Assembly (NCBI GenBank): GCA_963709875.1
Contig: CAVPYB010000001.1
Location: 124,001 to 188,000 of the forward strand
Length of the DNA stretch: 64,000 nt
Reading direction: 5' to 3'
From: JAQBDA01 sp963709875
GTDB lineage: Bacteria > Chloroflexota > Anaerolineae > Anaerolineales > UBA4823
The notes beneath the pieces are model-generated. The model did not search any database, was not told the DNA's origin, and saw only the letters and a program-made list of their open reading frames with translations. Positions 7,894-16,107 of the stretch are shown here, piece after piece. Numbering within the stretch: the first letter of the stretch is position 1; each line of letters begins with the position of its first letter. The translations under genes were made by a program, and so were the position numbers.

Positions 7894-9324
7894 ATGGAAC
7901 CGACACAAGACAACCAAACCGGGTATTCAAAAACCACCCGCGGCCTGATCTGGGCGCTGGTGATCGCTTTCGTGATCGCTGCGGCGATCACTGCTTACTT
8001 CACCTACGTCGCCATGCGCGATTTCGTCTCCAGCTGGGAGCTTACCTCCCTGCCGGGGATCGCACTCGCACCGGCGAAACCCACCTCCACGCCGGACGAG
8101 AGCGGCGTCATCCGGGATGTCGAAACGCCTTTGCAAGCCCCCAGCGGTCCCCAGCCAGAAGCATGGGATGGCGCCAGCCGGGTGAACGTGCTGGTAATGG
8201 GTCTGGACTACCGCGATTGGGCTGCCGGCGAAGGCGCGCCGCGCACCGACACGATGATCCTGCTGACCATCGACCCGCTGGCGCGCACGGCGGGCATATT
8301 GTCCATCCCGCGCGACCTGTGGGTGAACGTCCCGGGTGGGTTCAACTATAGCCGCATCAACACTGCCTACAGCCTGGGTGAGGCTTATAAATACCCGGAC
8401 GGGGGCGGCCCCGGCTTAGCCATGGCGACGGTGGAAGAGCTGCTAGGCGTACCGATCGACTTCTACGCCCAGGTAGATTTTGGCGCTTTCGTGCGCTTCA
8501 TCGATGAGATCGAGGGCATCAAGGTCGATATCAAACAAAAGATGAAGGTCGACCCGCTGGGCGACGATAACGTCAAGACGCTGCGTCCGGGCGTGCAAAC
8601 CCTGGACGGCGAGCTGGCACTCGCCTATGCCCGCACGCGTAAAACCGAAGGCGGCGATTTCGACCGCGCCCAGCGCCAGCAGGAAGTGATCCTGGCGATC
8701 CGCGACCGCATCCTGAGCGCAGACATCCTGCCCACGCTGATCACGAAAGCTCCCGTGCTGTACCAGGAGCTGTCGGCGGGTGTGAATACCAACCTGACCC
8801 TGGAGCAGGCGATCAAGCTGGCCTGGCTGGCGCAGCAAGTGCCGGAAGAGAATATCAAGCGCGGCGTGATCGGTCCGCCTGACCAGGTGCTGCTGGTCAA
8901 ATCACCGGAGGGGGATGATGTGCTCAAGCCGATCGCGGATAAGATCCGCGACATGCGCGACACGATCTTCTTCGAGCAGGGTCCCGCCAGCCCAGTGCTG
9001 GATATGCCGCCTGCCGATGTGCTCCAGGCAGAGGGAGCCAAACTGCGCGTGCTGAACGGCACGGCGACCGCCGGTCTAGCCGCGCGCACCACCGACTATC
9101 TGACCAGCCTGGGCTACAATGTGGCCGAGACCGGCAACGCCGAACAGCTCTATACGAATACAAACTTATTCGACTACACCGGCAAGCCCTATACACTGCG
9201 CTACCTTTCCGAGCTGATGAACGTCTCCTCTAACCAGATCTATGGCCGCTACGACCCGACCAGCCCGGTGGACATGGTGGTCATCCTGGGCGCGGATTGG
9301 GCGGCCAATAACCCCATGCCATAA
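7894..9324 (+). CDS. LytR-CpsA-Psr (LCP) family protein with LytR_C domain
   Basis: 476 aa with one N-terminal transmembrane segment (about 15-40), so the rest faces outward. The LCP catalytic core starts at VNVLVMGLD and includes the arginine/aspartate motif APRTDTMILL and SIPRDLW, with LALAYARTRK further on and FDRAQRQQEVI near residue 255. The C-terminal ~100 residues (LRVLNGTATAGLAARTTDYL) are a LytR_C domain. LCP enzymes transfer lipid-linked polymers to the cell wall. In Chloroflexota the acceptor is unclear. Confidence 0.9.
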   Translation: MEPTQDNQTGYSKTTRGLIWALVIAFVIAAAITAYFTYVAMRDFVSSWELTSLPGIALAPAKPTSTPDESGVIRDVETPLQAPSGPQPEAWDGASRVNVLVMGLDYRDWAAGEGAPRTDTMILLTIDPLARTAGILSIPRDLWVNVPGGFNYSRINTAYSLGEAYKYPDGGGPGLAMATVEELLGVPIDFYAQVDFGAFVRFIDEIEGIKVDIKQKMKVDPLGDDNVKTLRPGVQTLDGELALAYARTRKTEGGDFDRAQRQQEVILAIRDRILSADILPTLITKAPVLYQELSAGVNTNLTLEQAIKLAWLAQQVPEENIKRGVIGPPDQVLLVKSPEGDDVLKPIADKIRDMRDTIFFEQGPASPVLDMPPADVLQAEGAKLRVLNGTATAGLAARTTDYLTSLGYNVAETGNAEQLYTNTNLFDYTGKPYTLRYLSELMNVSSNQIYGRYDPTSPVDMVVILGADWAANNPMP

Positions 9325-9409
9325 TTGAAGTGTCAGGTATTCCAGTGTCAAGTATCAAGACCGGGCTCCCTATCGTGAGTCTGGTATATTGATAATCTGG
9401 CGGTGACAC

Positions 9410-11666
9410 ATGACACCTGACACATATGACACTTTATCCGGTTCCGTCGAGCGCGTCACATTCTACAACCCCGAGAACGGCTACAGTGTGCTGCGCCTGC
9501 GCCCGGAAAGCTCGCGCAAGATACCCGGGCTCAACCGGGATGGGCTGGCGACGGTGGTCGGCAACCTGCCCGAGCTTTCGCCCGGTGAGCACCTGCGCCT
9601 GAGCGGGCGCTGGACCAACCATCCCCGGCACGGACTGCAATTTCAACGTCGAGATCTGCGAAGGGACCCTGCCCGCCACCCTGGCGGGCATCCGCCGCTA
9701 CCTGGGCTCCGGGCTGGTCAAAGGCATCGGCCCGCGCCTGGCGGAGCGCATCGTATCCCATTTCGGCACACAGACCCTGGAAATCATCGAGAGCCATCCT
9801 GAACGCCTGCTGGAGGTCACGGATATCGGACCCATGCGCGCAGGGCGCATCGCGCGTGCCTGGGAAGAGCAGCAGCAGGTCAAAGAGATTATGCTCTTCC
9901 TGCACAGCCATGGGGTGACCACCAACCTGGCGGTCAAGATCTACAAGCAGTACGGCGAGTCGGCCATGCAGGTCGTGCAGGGCGACCCCTACCGCCTGGC
10001 GCAGGATATCTACGGGGTGGGCTTCAAGACCGCCGACAGCATTGCCCAGGCACTGGGGCTGCCCGCCGACCACCCCTCGCGCATCGAGGCCGGGCTGGTG
10101 TATGCCCTGAACCAGATGACCGACGATGGGCACGTTTACGCCCCGCGTTCCCTGCTGGCGGAGCGCGCCGCCGAGCTCCTTCAGGTGTCCCCCGATCTTA
10201 TCGCACCTGCCCTTGAGCGCCTGGCGCAGGCTGACCGCATCCGTGAGGAGACCGTACCGTACGGGACATCCCGCCGGGACTTCCCTGGCGATTCTATCGG
10301 CGATTACATCGCCGAGGAACCCGCCGAATACGGGCAGCAGGCCATTTACCTGACACCCCTGTATTACAGCGAGGTGGGGCTGGCAGAGCGCCTGAAGCTG
10401 CTGGCCTCCGCCCTGCCTTCGCGCCTGAGCGACCTGCCGCCGGCGTTTGTCAGCCTGGACCCGCAGCTCTCCCCCCAGCAGGTGAGCGCGGTTAAGGCTG
10501 CTCTCAGCCACCCGCTCAGCGTGCTGACCGGCGGTCCGGGCACGGGCAAGACCACCGCCCTGCGCGCACTGATCGCCGTGATGGAGACGGCTGGGAAGCG
10601 CTACGCGCTGGCTTCGCCCACCGGGCGGGCCGCGCGGCGTCTTTCCGAGGCCACCGGCAGCCCTGCCAGCACCATCCACCGCCTGTTGGGCTTCGCGCCC
10701 GGGCAGGGCTTCAAGCACAACCTGGAGAACCCCCTGCCTGCTGACCTGGTGGTGATCGACGAGGCCTCCATGCTGGACCTGTCGCTGGCGTACAGCCTGC
10801 TCAAAGCCATCCAGCCCGGGACGCACCTGCTGCTGGTGGGGGATGTGGACCAGCTGCCCTCGGTCGGGGCGGGCGACGTGCTGCGGGACGTGATCGCCAG
10901 CGGCGTAGCCCCGCTCACCCGCCTATCGATCATCTTCCGCCAGGCGTCCGGCTCGCAGATCATCACCAACGCCCACCGCATCAACCAGGGGCAGATGCCG
11001 CTCTTTCCTAAGGCGACCCAGGACACCGCCGGGGACTTCTTCCTCTTCCCTGCCGAGACGCCAGAAGAGGCCGCCGGGTGGGTGCTGGAGGTGGTCTGCC
11101 GGCGCATCCCGGATAAATTTGGCCTGCACCCGCGCCAGGATATCCAGGTGCTGGCACCGATGTACCGAGGCCCGGTGGGGGTGGACGCCCTCAACGCAGC
11201 CCTGCAGGCGTCATTGAACCCTGCCGGCGCATCCAGACCCGAGCGGCGCCTGTACGGGCAGCTCTTCCGCCAGGGGGATAAGGTCATGCAGGTGCAGAAC
11301 AATTACGATAAGGATGTCTTCAACGGCGATATCGGTTGGCTGGCAGCTCTGGACTCCATCGACCAGAGCCTGACGGTGGACTTCGAAGGCCGCCGCGTGG
11401 ACTATGACTGGAGCGAGGCCGACCAGCTGGTGCTGGCGTATGCCGTCTCGGTGCACAAGGCGCAGGGCTCCGAGTTCCCGGCTGTAGTGCTGCCGCTGGT
11501 CACCTCGCATTATCTAATGCTGCAGCGAAACCTGCTCTACACGGGGGTGACGCGGGCGAAGCGCCTGTGCGTGCTGGTGGGCAGCCGCAAAGCCATCGGC
11601 ATCGCCGTGCGCAACAACAAGGTGGCGGAGCGATACACCGCGCTGGACTGGCGGCTGGGGGAGTAG
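9410..11666 (+). CDS. recD2: RecD2-type 5'-3' DNA helicase (frameshifted as sequenced)
   Basis: The conserved protein spans two frames. 9410-9643 encodes the N-terminal OB region (SVERVTFYNPENGYSVL). After one extra base in the T-run at 9641-9643 the frame continues as FNVEICEGTLPATLAGIRR and KGIGPRLAERIV (helix-hairpin-helix), then the helicase: Walker A GGPGTGKTT, DEAS box VVIDEASML and the C-terminal motif VSVHKAQGSEF. The total of about 751 aa fits RecD2. RecD2 unwinds DNA in repair outside RecBCD. All domains are otherwise intact, so the frameshift may be a consensus error. A short -10-like GATAAT lies 13 bases before the ATG. Confidence 0.88.
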
Positions 11667-11677
11667 TGTTGCGCTCT

Positions 11678-11703
11678 CCCTTCTCCCAATCTCGGGAGAA
11701 GGG
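11678..11703 (+). terminator. Hairpin after recD2, part of a CCCTTCTCCC repeat
   Basis: CCCTTCTCCC (11678-11687) pairs perfectly with GGGAGAAGGG (11694-11703), a 10-bp stem with a 6-base loop, 11 bases after the helicase stop. It continues into GCCGGGGATGAGGG, a sequence seen as a dispersed intergenic repeat in many environmental genomes. No U-run follows, so termination is uncertain. Confidence 0.45.
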
Positions 11704-11797
11704 CCGGGGATGAGGGCTCCAGGCAAATACAAAAACCGCCCGGTCCCTGGGATGCGCTCCCTGGACCGGGTAAAATTAACCACCTCGGAGGTGCGTG

Positions 11798-12121
11798 ATG
11801 AGGATAATCCTTTACGTTATCGGCGCGCTATTGATCCTATCAGGCGGCGTGTGGTTCCTGCAGGGCATCAACGTCTTACCCGGGAGCTTTATGACCGGTC
11901 AGATCCAGTGGGCGTTCTACGGCGCAATTGCCATGGCAGCTGGCATCGGGCTGCTGGTCTTCGCCAACCAGCGCAAGAAATCCAAGCAATCGGATAAGCC
12001 GGGAAGCGACCAGGTTACTCTTTCTGCTGCTCTTCCCAGGCCAGCAACCAGGAGTCATATGCCTCGGCGCGGTTGCTCTCGTCCACCACCAGGGTCTTAT
12101 CCACCCCATCCCGGTCCATGA
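11798..12121 (+). CDS. Small two-TM membrane protein with suspect C-terminus
   Basis: The first ~70 residues look like a genuine small membrane protein: two hydrophobic helices separated by FLQGINVLPGSFMTGQIQW, ending in a basic cytoplasmic tail NQRKKSKQ. CGGAGGT precedes the ATG at 11798 by about six bases. The remaining ~35 residues are Pro/Arg rich and read through the antisense of the next gene, so a stop codon just after the basic tail may have been lost by mutation or sequence error. Function unknown. Confidence 0.55.
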   Translation: MRIILYVIGALLILSGGVWFLQGINVLPGSFMTGQIQWAFYGAIAMAAGIGLLVFANQRKKSKQSDKPGSDQVTLSAALPRPATRSHMPRRGCSRPPPGSYPPHPGP

Positions 12122-12272
12122 TAAAGAAGGTCATCTCTTCCTGACCGTCGTCGCTGATCTCGATCACACAGTCGATGGGGGTGATCTCTTTGCGCAGGAA
12201 GTGCCAGCCGAAATGCGTTTCACAGGCGGGTTCGTGGCAGCCGCACGAGCGTCTATCCAGCACAATCTTCAT
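12015..12272 (-). CDS. Small Cys/His-containing hypothetical protein
   Basis: 85 aa. Near the N-terminus Cys10, Cys12 and Cys17 (RSCGCHEPACETHFGWH, 8-24) together with several histidines could bind a metal, though this is only a pattern. The C-terminus is acidic. The minus-strand sequence just before the ATG has GGAGGTG. It converges with the small membrane protein gene and overlaps its doubtful tail. Family not recognised. Confidence 0.55.
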   Translation of the reverse strand: MKIVLDRRSCGCHEPACETHFGWHFLRKEITPIDCVIEISDDGQEEMTFFIMDRDGVDKTLVVDESNRAEAYDSWLLAWEEQQKE

Positions 12273-12320
12273 AAATCACCTCCACTTACTGCTCTCTACT
12301 CTCTACTCTCTTCCACCGAT

Positions 12321-12350
12321 CTCTCTGTGTTCTCCGCGCTCTCTGTGGTG
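12321..12350 (+). repeat. Dispersed CTCTGTG...CTCTGTGGTG repeat, copy 1
   Basis: The motif CTCTCTGTGTTCTCCGCGCT followed by CTCTGTGGTG is one copy of an intergenic repeat found at five other loci in this window. It is preceded by TCTCTACTCTC units (12291-12312), a second repeat type also present before gatB. Confidence 0.55.
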
Positions 12351-12357
12351 CAACCCT

Positions 12358-13395
12358 TTACGGCTGCACGAACACCAGCCGCCAGGCGCCCCAATAGCGC
12401 ACGCCGCCGGTGCGCTCGCACTCTGCCGGCGTCAGCCCGGGGATGATCTGCCCGCCCTCCGCCAGGCGCAGGCTGTAGATCACTCCCGGCTGCATGGCGA
12501 AATCGGCGTAGCCGGGGTTGATCTCGGGCTTCAGCCCGGTGTAGAAATGGTTCTCGCCGGCCTCCCAGGTGATGACCGACTCCACCCCCGGGACCGGCTT
12601 ACCGGCTGAGTCGTACACCTGCACCTGCACCAGAGCCAGCTCCAGCGGCTGGACCAGGTCCGGGTCGCAGACCAGCTCCTGGCGGTCGAGCACGAACGGC
12701 GCGCCCTGGGTTGGCGTGGCGGTGCGGGTGGGCAGCGGGGTGCTGGTGGGACCCAGCGTGCGGGTTGGGGTGGGCGTGCGCGTCGCGCTGGGGGAAGTCG
12801 TCCCGGCGCTGCGGGCGGTCCCCGTAGCAGGCGGGGTCCCGGAGGGGCCGGCAGTGACCTGACCCAGGTCGGTCACGACCGGGGTGATAGCGAGTGTCTC
12901 GAGTACGGGGGTCTCTGAAACGGGCGTGCCGGCTGTCCCCGAGGCGAGCGTGGCTGTGATCCCGGTTTGCAGTGCATCTTGCGGCGTCCCCGGCAGTTCA
13001 CCGGTGGACTCAAGGGCGGCAGTCTCCTGCGGTCCCGCCTCACCAGGTGTGGTGGCGGCGGGCTGCCCCACCGCAACCGCCAGAAGCCCCAGGCCGCGCG
13101 CCTCCAGCGGCGAGCCGCCGTCTGCCAGCGTGCGCTGCGCCTGTTCTGCCAGCACCCGGTAAAGGTCTGGTTCCTGCAGCAGATCCAGGCGGGCGCGGGC
13201 GCGCAGCAGGTCGCCGTTGGCCAGGTATGCAGCAGCGATGACCGCCCGGTACTGGTCTTTATATTCCTCGCGTAGCGAGTTGGGAGCTGTGTTGGTGTAC
13301 TGCACCGGGCGCACCACCCATGCATAGAGAAGCCCCAGAGCCGCGCCGATCACCAGCCCGGTGAGCAGGTACCAGGGGCCGCGGCTCTCGTTCAT
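12358..13395 (-). CDS. Membrane-anchored protein with Thr/Pro-rich linker
   Basis: 345 aa. An N-terminal helix (about 10-28) anchors it, followed by a helical segment (about 40-85), a long low-complexity Thr/Pro/Ser linker (about 110-225, with SATRTPTPTRTLGP) and a C-terminal beta-rich domain (about 235-345) with two cysteines. The first ~75 residues are clearly related to the gene just upstream (shared LLYxWVxxPVxYxxTxP). The ATG overlaps that gene's stop by four bases. Probably a surface protein; function unknown. Confidence 0.7.
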   Translation of the reverse strand: MNESRGPWYLLTGLVIGAALGLLYAWVVRPVQYTNTAPNSLREEYKDQYRAVIAAAYLANGDLLRARARLDLLQEPDLYRVLAEQAQRTLADGGSPLEARGLGLLAVAVGQPAATTPGEAGPQETAALESTGELPGTPQDALQTGITATLASGTAGTPVSETPVLETLAITPVVTDLGQVTAGPSGTPPATGTARSAGTTSPSATRTPTPTRTLGPTSTPLPTRTATPTQGAPFVLDRQELVCDPDLVQPLELALVQVQVYDSAGKPVPGVESVITWEAGENHFYTGLKPEINPGYADFAMQPGVIYSLRLAEGGQIIPGLTPAECERTGGVRYWGAWRLVFVQP

Positions 13396-13748
13396 GGCGT
13401 TTGACCCGGCAGGGTTGGGTTCCAGGTATCCAGGTCTCGCCCCAGGCTGCGCATCAGCGCCACGTCGGCATCCGTATAGCCCTGGCTCTCGGCGAACAGG
13501 ATCGCCTGGCGCACGATCTCGGCGGGCAGCTCTGAGCCCAGGGCTGCCAGGCGCGTGATGGCTTTTGCCAGGTCGCGCTCGCTGCTGTAAGCCTCGGCGA
13601 CCATCAGCACGTAGTCGCTTTTATAGTCCACGCGCAGCGTCTGGGGAGTGGTGTCCACGTATTCGACCGGACTGATCACCCAGCCGTAGAGCATGCCGGC
13701 CGCCGCCCCGACGAGTATTGCCAGAATAAAACCGATCCAGCGCGACAT
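13392..13748 (-). CDS. Short membrane-anchored paralogue of the downstream protein
   Basis: 118 aa from the ATG at 13748; an upstream alternative start at 13769 adds seven residues. It has an N-terminal transmembrane helix, then YGWVISPVEYVDTTPQTLR and a helical repeat-like region ending in a short tail. It matches the N-terminal module of the gene at 12358-13395 but lacks the linker and C-terminal domain. The overlapping tandem arrangement suggests duplication followed by domain gain or loss. Confidence 0.68.
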   Translation of the reverse strand: MSRWIGFILAILVGAAAGMLYGWVISPVEYVDTTPQTLRVDYKSDYVLMVAEAYSSERDLAKAITRLAALGSELPAEIVRQAILFAESQGYTDADVALMRSLGRDLDTWNPTLPGQTP

Positions 13749-13865
13749 ATCTTGTGTATTGTGCCACACTCCGTCGAACGTGGCAAGAGATACGAGGTTT
13801 TGAGTGCCGCACGCCGACGCTTCAGGGAATTTTGCACGAGTTCCTACAAAAAACGGAATTCATTG

Positions 13866-13894
13866 TTGATTCTGGAGGCAATTTCCTGTAGAAT
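13866..13894 (+). promoter_or_regulatory. Sigma-70-type promoter of spoVS
   Basis: TTGATT (13866-13871) and TAGAAT (13889-13894) are separated by exactly 17 bases, about 58 bases before the spoVS start codon. Confidence 0.6.
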
Positions 13895-13951
13895 CTATAT
13901 ACAATGCTGCCTATACGGCCAGCGCGATTGGAGCTCGGGGAGGAAGGGATC

Positions 13952-14212
13952 ATGGACATCATCAAAGTATCCGGTAAATCGCGCACGTCTGCCGTCGCAG
14001 GTGCAATCGCCGGCGTATTTCGGGAGAATAAGCGCGTCGAAGTGCAAGCGATCGGAGCCAGCGCGATAAACCAGGCTGTCAAGGCGATGGCGCTTGCAAA
14101 GAGCTATCTGGCCGAGGACGGCTATACCGTTGTCTTCATCCCGGAATTTGTGGATGTGGAGATCGATGAGAAGATCCGCACTGCGATCAAGTTCGTTGTG
14201 GAGCCGCGCTAA
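13952..14212 (+). CDS. spoVS: Stage V sporulation protein S family (SpoVS/Alba-like)
   Basis: 86 aa starting MDIIKVSGKSRTSAVAGAIA, which is diagnostic for the SpoVS family, followed by VEVQAIGASAINQAVKAMA. The length is the family's usual ~86 aa. SpoVS has an Alba-like fold that suggests nucleic-acid binding; in Bacillus it affects spore coat and septation. It is also widespread in non-sporulating lineages such as Chloroflexota and Deinococcus-Thermus, where its role is undefined. AGGAAGG supports this ATG; the in-frame extension to 13904 would start inside the leader. Confidence 0.92.
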   Translation: MDIIKVSGKSRTSAVAGAIAGVFRENKRVEVQAIGASAINQAVKAMALAKSYLAEDGYTVVFIPEFVDVEIDEKIRTAIKFVVEPR

Positions 14213-14285
14213 GACGTTCGCTGATATTTAGAATAACCAACTGTGGGTTTTGGGGGGCGCAAACGCGCCGGGAGTCTGCCAGGCT

Positions 14286-14564
14286 TCAGGGCGCGTTATT
14301 GTTTAAGTAGCCGGCACGCTGTAGCATCTCTTCGACTTCCTGGTTGTCCGGCTCGATAACGACCAGCTTCCACTTGCTCTCCCCGACCACGATCGTTGGT
14401 GTGGTGCGGTTGCCGCCGTTGATAAACTTTACGAAGCGCTCGGCCTCCGGGTCGTGATCGATATTGACATCGCCAAACGGGATCGACCTGGACTGCAGAA
14501 TACGGCGCACGCGGATGGTATCCCCGCAGTGCGTCGCTCCGTACATGGTAATCGGTTCAGGCAT
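14286..14564 (-). CDS. Glutaredoxin-like protein
   Basis: 92 aa with a thioredoxin-like fold pattern. The redox motif is THCGDT (11-16), with a single N-terminal cysteine (C13) and Asp where dithiol forms have the second Cys. The cis-proline region TTPTIVVGES and the following helix are present. Such NrdH/Grx-like proteins reduce disulfides or handle glutathionylated partners; a monothiol mechanism is expected. AGGAGGT lies upstream of the ATG. The gene stands alone. Confidence 0.8.
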   Translation of the reverse strand: MPEPITMYGATHCGDTIRVRRILQSRSIPFGDVNIDHDPEAERFVKFINGGNRTTPTIVVGESKWKLVVIEPDNQEVEEMLQRAGYLNNNAP

Positions 14565-14725
14565 AGGTCGTACCTCCTATCAGGGGGATTTGACAATCAT
14601 ACCGTATTGGCACTTCATCCACAAGACCACCCCCTATCACTGGCAGCAAGGTTCATTGTGACAAGACAGCCTCTCTGGTAAAATCCCGCTGGTCTCGAGT
14701 ATCATTACTGCCTGCAGGTAATGCT

Positions 14726-15745
14726 ATGCGTATGGACAGGTGGAGTTTCTTAAAAGCGAACCAGGTTATGACTCTCAGCAGGCTGCTGGGATGCGGCTGC
14801 ATCCTGCTGGCACTGGCGCTGGCTGCCTGTGCCGGTGATTCCCGGACGGCAGACCAGGCGCAGGCTGCGCTCACGATCACGCCAGCCAGCGAATTGGGAT
14901 TGGAGCAGCCTGCTGCAACCGCAGCTCCAAAGACCACAATCACGCCAACCCCTCTTCCGCCGCTCACTGCCACCCCTACACACAGACCGACGTTGACACC
15001 CACAGCTAGCCTCACCCCGACCCTCACCCCGCTCGCCTGCTGGGGGCAGGGCGGACGTTACGAGCAAGGCAGCCTGCGCTCCGACCTGCTCAAGCTGCCG
15101 ATGGAATACTCGGTTTACCTTCCGCCCTGCTACGACCAGCAGCCAGAGCGCCGCTACCCGGTGCTGTACATGATCCACGGTATGAACTACAACAACGACC
15201 AGTGGGACCGGCTGGGTGCGGATGAGATGGCAGATGCCCTGGTGGCAGCGGGTGAGGTGAGCCCCTTCATCATCGTCATGCCGCGCGACCGCTCCTGGGA
15301 TCAGCCTGCCGATGACCCGTTCGGGCAGGTGCTGGTGGAGGCGCTGGTACCCCTGATCGACGAGCAGTACCGCACACTGCCGGAGCGCAGCGCCCGCGCC
15401 ATCGGCGGGCTGTCGCGCGGGGCCGGCTGGGCGGTGCACCTGGGGCTTTCCCGCTGGGAGCTGTTTGGCGCCATCGGCGGGCACAGCCTGCCGGTGTTCT
15501 GGAGCGACACCGGGAAGGTGCGCGGCTGGCTGGCGGCGATCCCGACCGGATCGTTGCCACGCATCTACCTGGATATCGGCGAAAAGGACCGCCAGTCGAT
15601 CATGCAGTCTGCCCTGTGGTTCGAGGGCCTGCTCAATGATGCCGGCATCCCCCACGAATGGCACCTATACCCGGGCTATCACGAAGAGGCATACTGGGAG
15701 GCGCACGTGGAAGACTATTTGCGCTGGTACGCGGCGGGCTGGTGA
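14726..15745 (+). CDS. Alpha/beta-hydrolase esterase, putative lipoprotein
   Basis: 339 aa. A signal peptide ends in a lipobox LAACAG (Cys around residue 36), followed by a Thr/Pro-rich linker (about 60-105). The catalytic domain resembles PF00756 esterases (esterase D / enterochelin esterase): YSVYLPPCYD, MIHGMNYNNDQW, nucleophile elbow GLSRGAG (Ser near 229) and a histidine in YPGYHEEAYW. An ATG at 14768 would give a shorter, more typical lipoprotein signal. It is likely anchored to the outer face of the membrane. Confidence 0.8.
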   Translation: MRMDRWSFLKANQVMTLSRLLGCGCILLALALAACAGDSRTADQAQAALTITPASELGLEQPAATAAPKTTITPTPLPPLTATPTHRPTLTPTASLTPTLTPLACWGQGGRYEQGSLRSDLLKLPMEYSVYLPPCYDQQPERRYPVLYMIHGMNYNNDQWDRLGADEMADALVAAGEVSPFIIVMPRDRSWDQPADDPFGQVLVEALVPLIDEQYRTLPERSARAIGGLSRGAGWAVHLGLSRWELFGAIGGHSLPVFWSDTGKVRGWLAAIPTGSLPRIYLDIGEKDRQSIMQSALWFEGLLNDAGIPHEWHLYPGYHEEAYWEAHVEDYLRWYAAGW

Positions 15746-15785
15746 CCACCGATTCGGTGACCACCGACCCGGTGACCACCGACCC
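15741..15785 (+). repeat. Three 15-bp tandem repeats before gatC
   Basis: GGTGACCACCGATTC followed by two copies of GGTGACCACCGACCC (15741-15755, 15756-15770, 15771-15785). They begin at the esterase stop codon and end six bases before the gatC -10 box. Related GACCACCGACC units occur in frame inside the DUF1786 gene near 34762. Confidence 0.75.
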
Positions 15786-15791
15786 GGGTGA

Positions 15792-15797
15792 TATAAT
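15792..15797 (+). promoter_or_regulatory. -10 box of gatC, leaderless geometry
   Basis: TATAAT ends seven bases before the gatC ATG (15805), so transcription should begin at or next to the start codon. There is no Shine-Dalgarno sequence in the gap. Confidence 0.5.
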
Positions 15798-15804
15798 TCC
15801 GCTC

Positions 15805-16092
15805 ATGGCACTGACCCCAGAAGAAGTTGATCACATCGCCGCGCTGGCGCGCCTTGAGCTGTCTGCAGAGGAGAAAGAGCGCTTCCGCCAGCAGCTCTCC
15901 GCCATCCTGGATTACTTTTCCCAGCTTCAGGAGCTGGACACCGGCGATATCCCGCCTACCGCCAGCGTGTTGGAAGCCAGCGGCGAGCCGCGCATTGACC
16001 AGCCGCGCCCGGGTCTCTCGCTGGAGGAGCTGCTCTCCAACGCTCCCCAGGTGAGCGATGACCAATTCCGGGTGCCCCCGGTGCTCGAGTGA
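15805..16092 (+). CDS. gatC: Aspartyl/glutamyl-tRNA amidotransferase subunit C
   Basis: 95 aa, typical for GatC, starting MALTPEEVDHIAALARLELS and containing ILDYFSQLQELDTGDI and the C-terminal DQFRVPPVLE. GatC stabilises the GatA-GatB complex that converts Glu-tRNA(Gln) or Asp-tRNA(Asn) to the amidated forms. gatA follows after 15 bases; gatB is separate, about 10 kb downstream. The longer frame back to 15658 lies inside the esterase gene and is rejected. Confidence 0.93.
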   Translation: MALTPEEVDHIAALARLELSAEEKERFRQQLSAILDYFSQLQELDTGDIPPTASVLEASGEPRIDQPRPGLSLEELLSNAPQVSDDQFRVPPVLE

Positions 16093-16107
16093 CAGAAAAC
16101 CTCGTCC

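Noticed and set aside
9531..10826. 431-codon minus-strand ORF opposite recD2
   Set aside because: Opposes Walker A and DEAS-box coding sequence; no domain of its own.
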